Source: Microbacterium sp. HD4P20 (lineage in GTDB: Bacteria; Actinomycetota; Actinomycetes; Actinomycetales; Microbacteriaceae). From it: a stretch of 64,000 bases of DNA. The translations under genes were made by a program, and so were the position numbers. The stretch is from positions 1-64,000 of the forward strand of contig NZ_JAHZQZ020000012.1 of the NCBI RefSeq assembly GCF_019449275.2, in the 5' to 3' direction. Shown piece after piece: positions 35,275 to 43,714 of this stretch (its first letter is position 1; every line of letters begins with the position of its first letter). The notes under the pieces were generated by a model. It did not search any database. It was not told the origin of the DNA and worked only from the letters and a program-made list of their open reading frames with translations.

Positions 35275-37059
35275 TCAGCGCGGGCTGGCGGGACCGGACT
35301 GGGTCGCGTGGAGGTGGGCGTAGCGGCCGGAGGCGGCCAGCAGCGCGTCGTGGGCGCCCGCCTCGACGATCTGGCCGTGCTCGAGCACGACGATCCGGTC
35401 GGCCTGGCGCACGGTCGAAAGCCGGTGCGCGACGACGAGCGTCGTCCGGCCGGCCATCAGGCGGTTCAAGGCCTCCTTCACGAGCTCCTCGGATTCGGGA
35501 TCCAGTGCCGAGGTCGCCTCGTCGAGGAGGAGGATGCGCGGGTCGCGCACGAGAGCCCGAGCGATCGCCAAGCGCTGCCGCTGGCCGCCCGACAGGCGGG
35601 CGCCCCGCTCGCCGACGACGGTGTTCCAGCCGTCGGGAAGCGCGTCGACGAACTCGGCGGCGTTCGCGTCGCGGAGCGCCGCTCGCAATCTGTCGTCGGT
35701 CGCTTCGTCGAGGCCGTACGCGATGTTCTCGCGGATGGTGCCCTCGAACAGCACCGATTCCTGCGGCACCACGGATATGAACCGGCGCACGGTGCGCAGG
35801 TCGAGGTCCTGCATGTCGGCGCCGTCGAGCAGGATGCGTCCCGACGTCGGGCGCACGAAGCCCAGCACGAGGTTGAGCATTGTGGACTTGCCTGAGCCCG
35901 ACGAGCCGACGAAGGCTACGGTCTGGCCCGCCGGGATGTCGAGCGACACGTCGTGCACGGCATCCCGATCCGCTCCGTCGTAGCGGTGCGACACGTGGTG
36001 CAGCTCGACGTGCCCGGTTACGGACGACACCGCCCGCTTGCCCGCGTTCTGCTCGAGGTCGGGTTCCTGCAGCACCTCGGCGATCGAGCGCATCGACTCC
36101 AGCCCCCGTGCGCCGACGGGGATGAGCATCAGCAGCGAGGTGAGCCCCTGGGTCAGGAGTGCGAAGTAGGTCGAGAGGAGCACCACTTCGCCGGGAGTGA
36201 TGGGAAGGATGCCGGTGAGCGCGAACACCGCAGCCAGCACCAGGCACCCGAGCCCGAGCAGCTGCATGGAGACCCACGAGATCGAGGCGACGTGGCCGTT
36301 GAGCATGTCGAGGTGCAGGCCGGCGCGACGCACGCCGTCCGCCCCCGCTGACACCCGTGAGACCGCGGTCTGCTCGAGCCCGTGCGCGCGGGTGACCGGC
36401 ATGAGCGACGCCATCTCGCCGACCCGCGCGGCGAAGCCCTCGACCTCGCGGCGGAACACCTCGTTGCGCGCGCGGGAGCGCCGGCTCAGCGCCCAGCGCA
36501 GCACGAGCGCGATCGGCACCGCGAGGGCATACACCGGGAGGAACTGCGGGACGGCGATCGCGGTCATCACGATGGCTCCGACGAGCACCATGGCCGACGA
36601 CAGCAGCGGGTGGGTCACCTGCTGCAGCATGAGTTCGACGTTCTCGACGTCACGCACGACCTTGGTCTGCACGATCGACGCGCTCACCCGCGTGTGGTAG
36701 CCGATCGACAGGCTCTGCAGACGCTCGGCGAGCGCGTTGCGCAGATCGGCGCCGGTGTCGCGCACGACGGTCATGAAGTTGCGCGTGTACACGATGTGGT
36801 TCGGGTAGTTCTGCAGCAGCAGCACCGCCGCGATCGAGAACCACACCAGCACGGTCGAGACCTCACCGCCGGTGGCGACCAGATCGATGATCTCGGCTGT
36901 GACGACGGGCAGGAACCACAGCGGGATCTCCTTCAGCGCGAAGGCCAGGAGCGCCACGGTCATGCGTCCCGGGCGTCGCGCGAGCAGGCGCAGCACCGAT
37001 CGCGTGGGGCGGGGGTGCTGCACGATCCGGATCGTGCCGGTAAACGCTTTCTGCGTCAT
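35275..37059 (-). CDS. ABC exporter half-transporter (membrane plus ATPase domains)
   Basis: A 594-residue fusion of six membrane segments (about 35-310) and a nucleotide-binding domain. The ATPase has Walker A 'GSSGSGKST' (Lys about 391), signature 'LSGGQRQR', Walker B 'ILLLDEATSALD' and an H-loop 'VVAHRLSTV'. Its layout is that of type IV ABC exporters such as MsbA, not of the importers elsewhere in the locus. The substrate is unknown; a glycan, lipid or toxic by-product are all possible. Start choice is uncertain: ATG 37059 puts the LacI-type operator at 37039-37052 inside codons 3-7, while GTG 37023 would leave that operator in the leader. It may work as a homodimer. Confidence 0.88.
   Translation of the reverse strand: MTQKAFTGTIRIVQHPRPTRSVLRLLARRPGRMTVALLAFALKEIPLWFLPVVTAEIIDLVATGGEVSTVLVWFSIAAVLLLQNYPNHIVYTRNFMTVVRDTGADLRNALAERLQSLSIGYHTRVSASIVQTKVVRDVENVELMLQQVTHPLLSSAMVLVGAIVMTAIAVPQFLPVYALAVPIALVLRWALSRRSRARNEVFRREVEGFAARVGEMASLMPVTRAHGLEQTAVSRVSAGADGVRRAGLHLDMLNGHVASISWVSMQLLGLGCLVLAAVFALTGILPITPGEVVLLSTYFALLTQGLTSLLMLIPVGARGLESMRSIAEVLQEPDLEQNAGKRAVSSVTGHVELHHVSHRYDGADRDAVHDVSLDIPAGQTVAFVGSSGSGKSTMLNLVLGFVRPTSGRILLDGADMQDLDLRTVRRFISVVPQESVLFEGTIRENIAYGLDEATDDRLRAALRDANAAEFVDALPDGWNTVVGERGARLSGGQRQRLAIARALVRDPRILLLDEATSALDPESEELVKEALNRLMAGRTTLVVAHRLSTVRQADRIVVLEHGQIVEAGAHDALLAASGRYAHLHATQSGPASPR
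37039..37052. promoter_or_regulatory. LacI-type operator (GGTAAACGCTTTCT)
   Basis: An operator between or inside the divergent starts of the ABC exporter (37059 or 37023) and the acetylesterase (37124). It probably controls the acetylesterase and perhaps both genes. Confidence 0.7.
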
Positions 37060-37123
37060 GATGACATGGTAGCGACGGATGCCGCATCCGCTCGTCCTAC
37101 CCGAGCCCAGGAGGTCCCGCTTC

Positions 37124-37798
37124 ATGACGTATCACCTCGCCGGCGACTCCACGGTCGCTCCCGCGAAGCCGGACGAACAGCCCATGACGGGCTGGGGCGC
37201 GTACATCGAGCCGGTGGTCGGTGCGCCCGTGCGCAACCTCGCCTACGGCGGGGCGACGACCGAGTCGTTCCTCGTCGACGGCTCGTGGGACCGACTCCTC
37301 GGCGGCATCGAGCGCGGTGACACCGTGATCATCCAGTTCGGCCACAACGACCAGAAGCAGCCGGAACTGCTGGCCGCCCGCGGCGGCTATCGGGATCGCC
37401 TCGCGCGCATGGTCGCCGAGGCTCGCGAGCGGGGCGCCATCGCCGTGCTCTGCACGTCGACCGAGCGTCGCTGGTTCGACGGAGACCGCGTCACCCCGAC
37501 GCACGGCGACTATCCCAACGCGGTGCGCGACCTCGCCCACGAGCTGGACGCGCCGCTGATCGATCTGACCGCGTTCACGACGTGGCTCTACGAAGACCTG
37601 GGCCCGGAGTCCTCCCGCAGCCTGCTCAGCCACTTCGCGCCGGGGGAGCACCCGGCATGGCCGGACGGGCTGGCCGACGACACCCACTTCCAGGAGCGGG
37701 GTGCAAGGCGCATCGGAGCGTTCGTGGGCTGGTCGCTGCGCGCGGTCGAGCGCCGCGACGGCGACGGCCAGGCCCGGGGGTCGCAGCTGGTCAGCTGA
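37124..37798 (+). CDS. SGNH/GDSL esterase, rhamnogalacturonan acetylesterase-like
   Basis: A 224-residue SGNH hydrolase. Block I is 'LAGDSTV' with the catalytic Ser9, block II 'NLAYGGATTESF' has Gly in the oxyanion region, block III 'QFGHNDQK' has Asn75, and block V 'LADDTHFQE' supplies the Asp185/His188 pair. 'GDST' rather than 'GDSL' and 'GHND' are characteristic of the CE12 group, which includes rhamnogalacturonan acetylesterases such as B. subtilis YesT. It should remove acetyl groups from galacturonic acid in imported rhamnogalacturonan fragments. There is no signal peptide. The ATG at 37124 follows AGGAGG by 9 nt. It is convergent with the LacI gene, 3 bp apart. Confidence 0.87.
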   Translation: MTYHLAGDSTVAPAKPDEQPMTGWGAYIEPVVGAPVRNLAYGGATTESFLVDGSWDRLLGGIERGDTVIIQFGHNDQKQPELLAARGGYRDRLARMVAEARERGAIAVLCTSTERRWFDGDRVTPTHGDYPNAVRDLAHELDAPLIDLTAFTTWLYEDLGPESSRSLLSHFAPGEHPAWPDGLADDTHFQERGARRIGAFVGWSLRAVERRDGDGQARGSQLVS

Positions 37799-37801
37799 GC
37801 G

Positions 37802-38830
37802 TCAGCGGCCGGCGCGGCCGGCCGTCGACTCGCGCACGACGAGGTCGGGCTGGTAGACGATGTTGCCGAGGTCGGTGCCGGCCGTGCCGGCGATGCGGGC
37901 CAGCAGCAGTTCGGCGGCGGTGCGCCCCATCTCGCGCGCCGGCTGGCGGACTGAGGTGAGCGGCACCGCGGCGATGGCGGCGAACTCGATGTCGTCGTAA
38001 CCGACCACGGCCACGTCCTCGGGCACCCGGACGCCGCGCGAGATGAGGCCGTGCACCAGGCCGATTGCGAGATGGTCGTTCGAGACGACGAGCCCATCGG
38101 GTCGATCCCGAGGCGAGCGCTCTGCAAGCTGCTCGCCGAAGGCACGACCCAGCTCTGAGGTGGTCCGTTCGGTCCAGATCAACTCGAGGCCGGCATCCGG
38201 ATGCCCCGCGACGGCGAGGCGGGCGCCTTGCAGGCGTTCCCGCACCTGGCGCACGGCTTCGCGGGCGCCGACGAAGGCGAGCCGGCGCCGCCCCGTGGAC
38301 AGCAGGTGCTCGGCAGCGAGCCGCCCACCCGCGACGTCGTCGAACGACACCGAGGGAACCTCGCCCTCATCGTCGACCGCATCGACGAGGACGACGGGGA
38401 TGCCGCGGCCCCGCAAGCGCTGCAGCCACGGCTGCAATGGCCCGAACGGGCTCACCAGCGCGCCTTCGACCTGCACGCGCTCGAACAGCTCGAGGTGGTC
38501 GCGCTCCTTGCTGACGTCGTCGCTGGAGTTTCCGACCAGCACGCGCAGTCCGGCGGCGGACGCGGCATCCTCCGCCCCGGCCACCATGTCGGCGAAGAAC
38601 GGGTTGGCGATGTTGATGACCGTCATGCCCAGCAGTCCGCTGCGACCGGCGCGCAGCTGCTGCGCCGCCTGGAGCGGAACGTAGCCGAGCTGATCGGCCG
38701 CCGAGCGCACTCGTTCGACCAGCCGTTCGCTGACCATATGCGGCCGATTGAGCGCGTTCGAGACGGTGCTGATCGACACACCGGCGCGCTGCGCGACGTC
38801 GCGGATGCCGGCTCGCTTCATGCTCGCCAT
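37802..38830 (-). CDS. LacI-family transcriptional regulator of the glycan locus
   Basis: A 342-residue LacI-family regulator. The N-terminal helix-turn-helix and hinge are 'GIRDVAQRAGVSISTVSNALN' features (residues 8-28). 'YVPLQAAQQLRAGRSGLLGM' leads into the periplasmic-binding-protein-like sugar domain ('VSNDHLAIGLVHGLISRGV', 'DVAVVGYDDIEFAAIAAVPLT'). It probably represses the operators with the CG-centred GGAAANCGCTTTCC pattern in this window and is released by a sugar derivative. One such site, 38831-38844, touches its own start codon, indicating autoregulation. ATG 38830 is used; ATG 38821 is an alternative. Confidence 0.9.
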   Translation of the reverse strand: MASMKRAGIRDVAQRAGVSISTVSNALNRPHMVSERLVERVRSAADQLGYVPLQAAQQLRAGRSGLLGMTVINIANPFFADMVAGAEDAASAAGLRVLVGNSSDDVSKERDHLELFERVQVEGALVSPFGPLQPWLQRLRGRGIPVVLVDAVDDEGEVPSVSFDDVAGGRLAAEHLLSTGRRRLAFVGAREAVRQVRERLQGARLAVAGHPDAGLELIWTERTTSELGRAFGEQLAERSPRDRPDGLVVSNDHLAIGLVHGLISRGVRVPEDVAVVGYDDIEFAAIAAVPLTSVRQPAREMGRTAAELLLARIAGTAGTDLGNIVYQPDLVVRESTAGRAGR

Positions 38831-38844
38831 GGTAGGCGCTTACC
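38831..38844. promoter_or_regulatory. LacI-type operator abutting the regulator start (GGTAGGCGCTTACC)
   Basis: A near-perfect palindrome immediately before the LacI start codon. A bound regulator would cover the transcription or translation start of its own gene. Confidence 0.7.
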
Positions 38845-38899
38845 GGGTCAGCGGCGTCCCGCGTGGTGGCACTCGGGACGCAGCGTCGCCCGGTGTCGC

Positions 38900-39046
38900 C
38901 TAGCGCTTCTTGATGTTGGTGATGGCGTCGCTGTCGGCGGCGCGGCTGTTGGCGGCCTTCTTGTCGGCCTTCGCGAGGCGCTTCTCTTTCAGCGTCTTGG
39001 CAGGCGCGGTCTTGCCGCCTTCTTTGCGCGTGGACTTATCACCCAT
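38900..39046 (-). CDS. small lysine-rich conserved protein
   Basis: A 48-residue, strongly basic protein: 'MGDKSTRKEGGKTAPAKTL', then a Lys/Arg/Ala helix, ending 'AITNIKKR'. Short proteins of this type are widespread in Microbacteriaceae and I know of no assigned function. The ATG has AAAGGAG 9 nt upstream. It is a single gene between the cupin operon and the LacI gene. Its charge suggests nucleic-acid or ribosome association, but that is inference. Confidence 0.75.
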   Translation of the reverse strand: MGDKSTRKEGGKTAPAKTLKEKRLAKADKKAANSRAADSDAITNIKKR

Positions 39047-39117
39047 GAGGTCTCGCTCCTTTGAGAGCCGCGGTGACCCTGTGGTGCTGAGATTACACGC
39101 ACGCCGGGCCGGCGGGG

Positions 39118-39852
39118 TCAGCGCAGGGGAGGGGCAGGCCACTCCCACGTCTGCAGCCGCCCGCACATGCCGAACCCGCGGGGTCCGTCGTGCCGCTCGC
39201 CCCGCCTCACCGCGGCTTCGGCCATGAGCCCCGGCATCCCGTCCGCCAGCCGTGCCAGCGCCTCGCGCGTGCGTGCCGTCTCGGCTTCGACGGTCGCCGA
39301 CCACAGCCGCTGCCAGTGCTCGACCTTCGGCTGCACCAGGCGCACCGCGCGCTCGTGCAGCTCGGTGAGTGCGGCGGGGCCGCGCTCCTCGAGCGCGGCG
39401 AGCAGCTCGGTGTAGCCGCGCAGCGCGAGGTCGCGGCGCCCGCGGGCCGCGGCGGCGCGCTCGTCCTCGGTGCCTTCCGCGGGCAGCGTCGCCGCTGCGG
39501 CGTAGGCGTCAGGATCGTCGAGCACGGCGGAGGGGAAGGTCAGCACCGCGTCGCCGGCTTCGGGCAGCCCGGCGTTCTGCATCACCACGACCAGCTCGAG
39601 CCCGCCGTGGTTCACCAGCCGGTGCACCGTGCCGGGTGAGAACCAGACGACCTCACCCGGGTCCAGCGGGTGTATGGCGCGCCCCGCCGTGGTGATCGTG
39701 TGCACCTCCCCCGAGCCCGCCGTCACGACGTAGCCCTCGCTCGACACCGTGTGCAGGTGGGGCGATCCGCCGCCGTGACCGCCCTGCGTCTCTCCGTCGT
39801 AGACCTGCAATCCGCTCACGGCCACGCCGCCGGGGAAGAGCGGCGAGGTCAC
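39118..39852 (-). CDS. cupin-domain protein
   Basis: A 244-residue protein with an N-terminal cupin barrel. Metal-site candidates are 'GGGSPHLHTVSSEGYVV' (His-x-His and Glu, about 26-42) and 'PGTVHRLVNH' (His). A helical C-terminal half follows, ending 'FGMCGRLQTWEWP'. The GTG start overlaps the stop of the DUF6807 gene as GTGA, so both are made together. Cupins near sugar genes often isomerise sugar acids or bind sugars, but the helical extension does not identify a known enzyme. It is probably under the operator at 40798-40811. Confidence 0.8.
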   Translation of the reverse strand: MTSPLFPGGVAVSGLQVYDGETQGGHGGGSPHLHTVSSEGYVVTAGSGEVHTITTAGRAIHPLDPGEVVWFSPGTVHRLVNHGGLELVVVMQNAGLPEAGDAVLTFPSAVLDDPDAYAAAATLPAEGTEDERAAAARGRRDLALRGYTELLAALEERGPAALTELHERAVRLVQPKVEHWQRLWSATVEAETARTREALARLADGMPGLMAEAAVRRGERHDGPRGFGMCGRLQTWEWPAPPLR

Positions 39853-40772
39853 GGTGCGAGCTCCGCGGCGATGGCCCGTGTCTCGTCGGGCGTCCAGATG
39901 CGGTCGCCGAACACGTGGCGATGCCGCAGCGCGAGCGTCTCGCCGGGGCCGAGTGCGATGACCTCGTCGAACGATGCCGACGGCGAGAGGATCGGGAACG
40001 GCTCGCTGCGCACGAACCAGGTGATCGGCGGAGCGCCGGTGGACGAGCCCGCGAACGCGAGAACCGTGCCGCCGCCGTCGACCTCGTCGTGCTCGCCCGA
40101 GACGGCCACCCACGGTGCGCGCGAGCCCATCACGGCATCCGCTCCGGCATCATCGGGCAGCCCGCCGGCCAGCACCCGGCCGCCGGTCCAGGCACGCGGC
40201 ATCCGGATCGCGAAGCCGGTGTAGCCGGCCCGGGGTCGTCCCTGCGTGGTCGGGCTGCCGAGCTCGAGCGGGCGGCCCGAGATGTTGCGCAGGACCGTCG
40301 CGAAGTCCAGCTGCCACAGTCCACGGGCGGTGTCGACGCTGTGGAACCGATGAGTGCGGGTCTCAGAGATCCACTCGTGGCCGGCACGTGTGATCCAGGT
40401 CAGCTGCTCGGTGAACGAGACCTCGTCGGCGGATGCGGCCGAGGGGGCGGTCACGTCGGTGAAGGCATCGTGCCGCATGCGCCCGACGTTGTCGAGTTGC
40501 GTGTATCCGCTGTCGCGCTGGTAGGTCGGGCCGCCCCAGAAGTTCTCGCCGGACACGTGCGTCCAGGTCATCTGCAGTCCCTTGTGCCACCGGTGGTCCC
40601 ACGGGCGGAAGGCCGTGAGCGGCGCACCGTCGAGCGCGCGCAGCGGGTGCAGGTACGGCTTCGGCCCCTCAGACGGCTCGCCGCCCGGGTCGAAGGCGTA
40701 GCGGGCGATGTCGACGCCGGCAGCCGTGACGATGAGCTCGTCGGCGCCCTGCCGGAGGGTGAGGTCGGTCAT
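39849..40772 (-). CDS. DUF6807/PmoA-like family protein
   Basis: A 307-residue protein of the family often labelled PmoA-like or DUF6807, a beta-sandwich group found in sugar-catabolic loci. Marker stretches are 'PYLHPLRALDGAPLTAFRPWDHRWHKGLQMTWTHV' features (about 40-70), 'NFWGGPTY', 'SETRTHRF' and 'LRHRHVFGD'. The family resembles galactose-mutarotase-type sandwiches; its activity is not known. ATG 40772 is used; ATG 40781 is 3 codons upstream in frame. It is preceded by a LacI-type operator and coupled to the cupin gene. The link with methane monooxygenase in the name is not meaningful here. Confidence 0.78.
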   Translation of the reverse strand: MTDLTLRQGADELIVTAAGVDIARYAFDPGGEPSEGPKPYLHPLRALDGAPLTAFRPWDHRWHKGLQMTWTHVSGENFWGGPTYQRDSGYTQLDNVGRMRHDAFTDVTAPSAASADEVSFTEQLTWITRAGHEWISETRTHRFHSVDTARGLWQLDFATVLRNISGRPLELGSPTTQGRPRAGYTGFAIRMPRAWTGGRVLAGGLPDDAGADAVMGSRAPWVAVSGEHDEVDGGGTVLAFAGSSTGAPPITWFVRSEPFPILSPSASFDEVIALGPGETLALRHRHVFGDRIWTPDETRAIAAELAP

Positions 40773-40797
40773 GCGTCCCATTTTGGCTCACCCCACC

Positions 40798-40811
40798 GGA
40801 AAACGCATTCC
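40798..40811. promoter_or_regulatory. LacI-type operator (GGAAAACGCATTCC)
   Basis: A near-perfect palindrome centred on CG, 26-39 bp before the DUF6807 start. It is the rightmost member of the operator set seen here, and is just beyond the stop of pgm. Confidence 0.72.
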
Positions 40812-40834
40812 CTCCACCCTCGGCGTGAAGTCAG

Positions 40835-42475
40835 TCAGCGGCCGAGCGCCTCGGCCACCACCGCCCGGGCCTCTTCCTGTACCTGAGCCAAGTGCTCGGG
40901 GCCGCGCAGCGACTCGGCGTAGAGCTTGTACACGTCCTCGGTGCCCGAGGGGCGTGCGGCGAACCAGGCATCGTCGGTCTGCACCTTGACGCCGCCGATC
41001 GCGGCGCCGTTGCCCGGCGCGTGCGAGAGCTTCGCGGTGATCGGCTCGCCGGCGAGCTCGGTCGCGGTGACCGCCTCGGGCGAGAGCTTGCCCAGTGCCG
41101 CCTTCTGCGCGGGGGTCGCGGGCGCGTCGACGCGCTGATACGCCGACGACCCGAACTCGGCCTCGAGCTCGGCGTATCGCTGCGACGGCGTCTTGCCGGT
41201 GACCGCGAGGATCTCGGCGGCCAGCAGGCAGAGCAGGATGCCGTCCTTGTCGGTCGTCCACACCGAGCCGTCGGTGCGCAGGAACGACGCGCCCGCTGAC
41301 TCCTCGCCACCGAACGCCACGGTGCCGTCGAGCAGGCCGGGAACGAACCACTTGAACCCGACCGGCACTTCGAGCAGCGGCCGCCCGAGCGACGACGCGA
41401 CCCGGTCGATGATCATCGAACTGACCAGCGTCTTGCCGACAGCGGCATCCGTCGGCCATCCCTCGCGGTGCGAGAACAGGTAGTCGATCGCGACGGCGAG
41501 GTAGTGGTTGGGGTTCATCAGCCCCGCGTCGGGGGTGACGATGCCGTGCCGATCGGCGTCGGCGTCGTTGCCGGTGAGGATGTCGTACTCCTGGCGGCGG
41601 CCGATGAGCCCGGCCATCGCCGAGGGGGAGGACGGGTCCATCCGGATCTTCTCGTCCCAGTCGAGCGTCATGAACTTCCACGTCGGGTCGACGTCGGGGT
41701 TCACGACGGTCAGATCCAGGCCGTGCATCTCGGAGATCAGAGCCCAGTACTCCACGGATGCCCCGCCCAGCGGATCCGCGCCGATGCGCACGCCTGAGCG
41801 GCGGATGGACTCGAGGTCGATGATGCTCGCAAGGTCGCGCACGTACGCGTCGCGGAAGTCGTACTCGCCGATCGTGTCGGCGTCGAGGTCCTTGAACGGG
41901 GTGCGGGCCACACCGTCGAGCCCCGCCGTGATGAGTGCGTTGGCGCGGTCGGCGATCCAGCCCGTCGCGTCGGTGTCGGCGGGGCCGCCGTTCGGCGGGT
42001 TGTACTTGAACCCGCCGTCGCGGGGCGGGTTGTGGCTGGGGGTGACGACGATCCCGTCGGCGCGGCCGGAGTCGGTGGCATCCCGTCCCCGGTTGTAGGT
42101 CAGGATCGCGTGGCTGAGCGCGGGCGTGGGCACCCATGAGTCGCGGGCGTCGACGCGGACGTCGATGCCGTTCGCCACCAGCACCTCGACGGCGCTGCGC
42201 TCGGCGGGCAGTGACAGGGCGTGCGTGTCGCGCCCGAGGAACAGCGGGCCCTCGATGCCCTGGGCCCGGCGGTAGTCGACGATCGCCTGGGTCGTGGCGA
42301 GGATGTGCGTCTCGTTGAAGCTCGCCGACAGGCTCGAGCCGCGGTGGCCACTGGTGCCGAACGCGACGCGCTGCTCGGGCACGTTCGGATCCGGCGCGAC
42401 GTCGTAGTAAGCGGCGATCACCTCGTCGACGTCGATGAGGTCGGAAGCTTCGGCCGGCTGTCCTGCACGAGTCAT
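40835..42475 (-). CDS. pgm: phosphoglucomutase (alpha-D-glucose phosphate-specific)
   Basis: A 546-residue phosphohexomutase of the length typical for this type. It has the phosphoserine loop '[13 protein letters not shown]' (Ser about 147), the metal loop '[11 protein letters not shown]', the sugar-specificity region 'GFKWF' and '[10 protein letters not shown]', and the phosphate-binding '[12 protein letters not shown]' near the C-terminus. It interconverts glucose-1-phosphate and glucose-6-phosphate, which links galactose released by the neighbouring galactosidases to glycolysis. The ATG at 42475 has GGAAGG 5 nt upstream. It is monocistronic, with an inverted repeat of the CACAACTCAGG type before the divergent pheA. 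Confidence 0.93.
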   Translation of the reverse strand: MTRAGQPAEASDLIDVDEVIAAYYDVAPDPNVPEQRVAFGTSGHRGSSLSASFNETHILATTQAIVDYRRAQGIEGPLFLGRDTHALSLPAERSAVEVLVANGIDVRVDARDSWVPTPALSHAILTYNRGRDATDSGRADGIVVTPSHNPPRDGGFKYNPPNGGPADTDATGWIADRANALITAGLDGVARTPFKDLDADTIGEYDFRDAYVRDLASIIDLESIRRSGVRIGADPLGGASVEYWALISEMHGLDLTVVNPDVDPTWKFMTLDWDEKIRMDPSSPSAMAGLIGRRQEYDILTGNDADADRHGIVTPDAGLMNPNHYLAVAIDYLFSHREGWPTDAAVGKTLVSSMIIDRVASSLGRPLLEVPVGFKWFVPGLLDGTVAFGGEESAGASFLRTDGSVWTTDKDGILLCLLAAEILAVTGKTPSQRYAELEAEFGSSAYQRVDAPATPAQKAALGKLSPEAVTATELAGEPITAKLSHAPGNGAAIGGVKVQTDDAWFAARPSGTEDVYKLYAESLRGPEHLAQVQEEARAVVAEALGR

Positions 42476-42533
42476 GCCTTCCAGTCTGCCTCGCCTGGGC
42501 GGCACGCGCACGGCTCTGAGCCCGATCGCCGCA

Positions 42534-42602
42534 CACAACTCAGGCAGAATCCCGCACCGCCGGTCCTCAGCCCGCCTTGACCCCCGAATTACCTGAGTTG
42601 TG
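42534..42602. repeat. inverted repeat pair CACAACTCAGG / CCTGAGTTGTG
   Basis: An 11-bp perfect inverted repeat (42534-42544 and 42592-42602) separated by 47 bp. The similarity extends inward (AGAATCCCG against CCCCGAATT). It occupies the divergent pgm-pheA gap and resembles a REP-like intergenic element. Confidence 0.65.
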
Positions 42603-42647
42603 AACCTCCGGGACCGGGCGGCGCGGCACGTGGCTAGGCTGGCACGC

Positions 42648-43628
42648 GTGACTTCCGAGGCCCTCGCCGCGCAGGCTCCCGCTCCCGTCCGCCGCACCTA
42701 CAGCTATCTCGGACCCGCCGGCACCTTCACCGAAGCCGCGCTCGCGCAGGTGCCCGAGGCCCGCGGCCACGACTGGCGGCCGGTGCGCAACGTCGGCGAA
42801 GCGCTGGCCGATGTCGTGGAAGGACGCTCGGATGCCGCCATGGTCGCCATCGAGAACTCCGTGGACGGCGGCGTCTCGACCGCGCAGGATGCCCTCGCGA
42901 CCGTGCCAGGGCTGCGCATCGTGGGCGAGTACCTGGTGCCCGTCGAGTTCGTACTGGTGGGACGGCCCGGCGCCCGGATCGAGGATGTGTCGCTGGTCGC
43001 CGCCCACCCGGTCGCGTATGCCCAGTGCCTGCAATGGCTGACCGGCACCCTGCCGGCGCACGCGCACGTGCCTGCCTCGAGCAACGTGGCCAGCGCGATG
43101 GGTCTGGTGGACGGGACGAGCGATGCGGATGCCGCGATCGCGCCACCCGGGATCCTCGAGCACCACGAGCTCGAGCTGCTCGCCTCGAACATCGGCGACA
43201 ATCCCCACGCCGTGACGCGGTTCGTCCTCGTCAGCCGCACCGTCGCGCCGCCGCCGCCCACGGGCGCCGACAAGACCTCGCTCATCGTCGAGCTGCCCGA
43301 CGACCATCCCGGTGCGCTGCTCGAGATGCTCGAGCAGTTCGCGACCCGCGGTATCAACCTGTCGCTGCTGGCCTCGCGGCCCATCGGCGATGAGCTCGGC
43401 CGGTATCGGTTCGTGATCGACGCCGATGGCCACATCGAGGACGAGCGCATGGCCGACGCGCTGCTGGGCCTGCGCCGCTTCAGCCCGAAGGTGATCTTCC
43501 TCGGCTCGTACCCGCGCGCGGACCGCGCGGTCGTGCACTACCCGGAGCGGTACTCCGACGACGTCTTCGTCGAGGCGCGCGATTGGCTGCGTGGGCTCAT
43601 CTCCGGAGAGCCCGAGGTGCCCGAGTGA
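42648..43628 (+). CDS. pheA: prephenate dehydratase
   Basis: A 326-residue monofunctional prephenate dehydratase. The catalytic domain starts with '[14 protein letters not shown]' (about 18-31) and includes '[13 protein letters not shown]' and '[12 protein letters not shown]' with the Thr-Arg-Phe motif. A C-terminal ACT domain holds '[24 protein letters not shown]' features. It converts prephenate to phenylpyruvate in phenylalanine synthesis and is normally feedback-inhibited through the ACT domain. The GTG at 42648 is preferred, with a TAGGCT box ending 7 nt upstream, as for a leaderless transcript. Confidence 0.93.
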   Translation: MTSEALAAQAPAPVRRTYSYLGPAGTFTEAALAQVPEARGHDWRPVRNVGEALADVVEGRSDAAMVAIENSVDGGVSTAQDALATVPGLRIVGEYLVPVEFVLVGRPGARIEDVSLVAAHPVAYAQCLQWLTGTLPAHAHVPASSNVASAMGLVDGTSDADAAIAPPGILEHHELELLASNIGDNPHAVTRFVLVSRTVAPPPPTGADKTSLIVELPDDHPGALLEMLEQFATRGINLSLLASRPIGDELGRYRFVIDADGHIEDERMADALLGLRRFSPKVIFLGSYPRADRAVVHYPERYSDDVFVEARDWLRGLISGEPEVPE

Positions 43629-43714
43629 CCGGCAGCGCACCCGATTCCCTCGAGGCCACCCAGCCGTAGGAGCCGCCGAGCGGACTCGGCCGGGCCTCGG
43701 CGGTACCCTGAAGC

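Noticed and set aside
39849..40772. Reading the PmoA-like label as a methane monooxygenase subunit
   Set aside because: The protein is a soluble beta-rich sugar-locus type without membrane segments; the name is a database carry-over.
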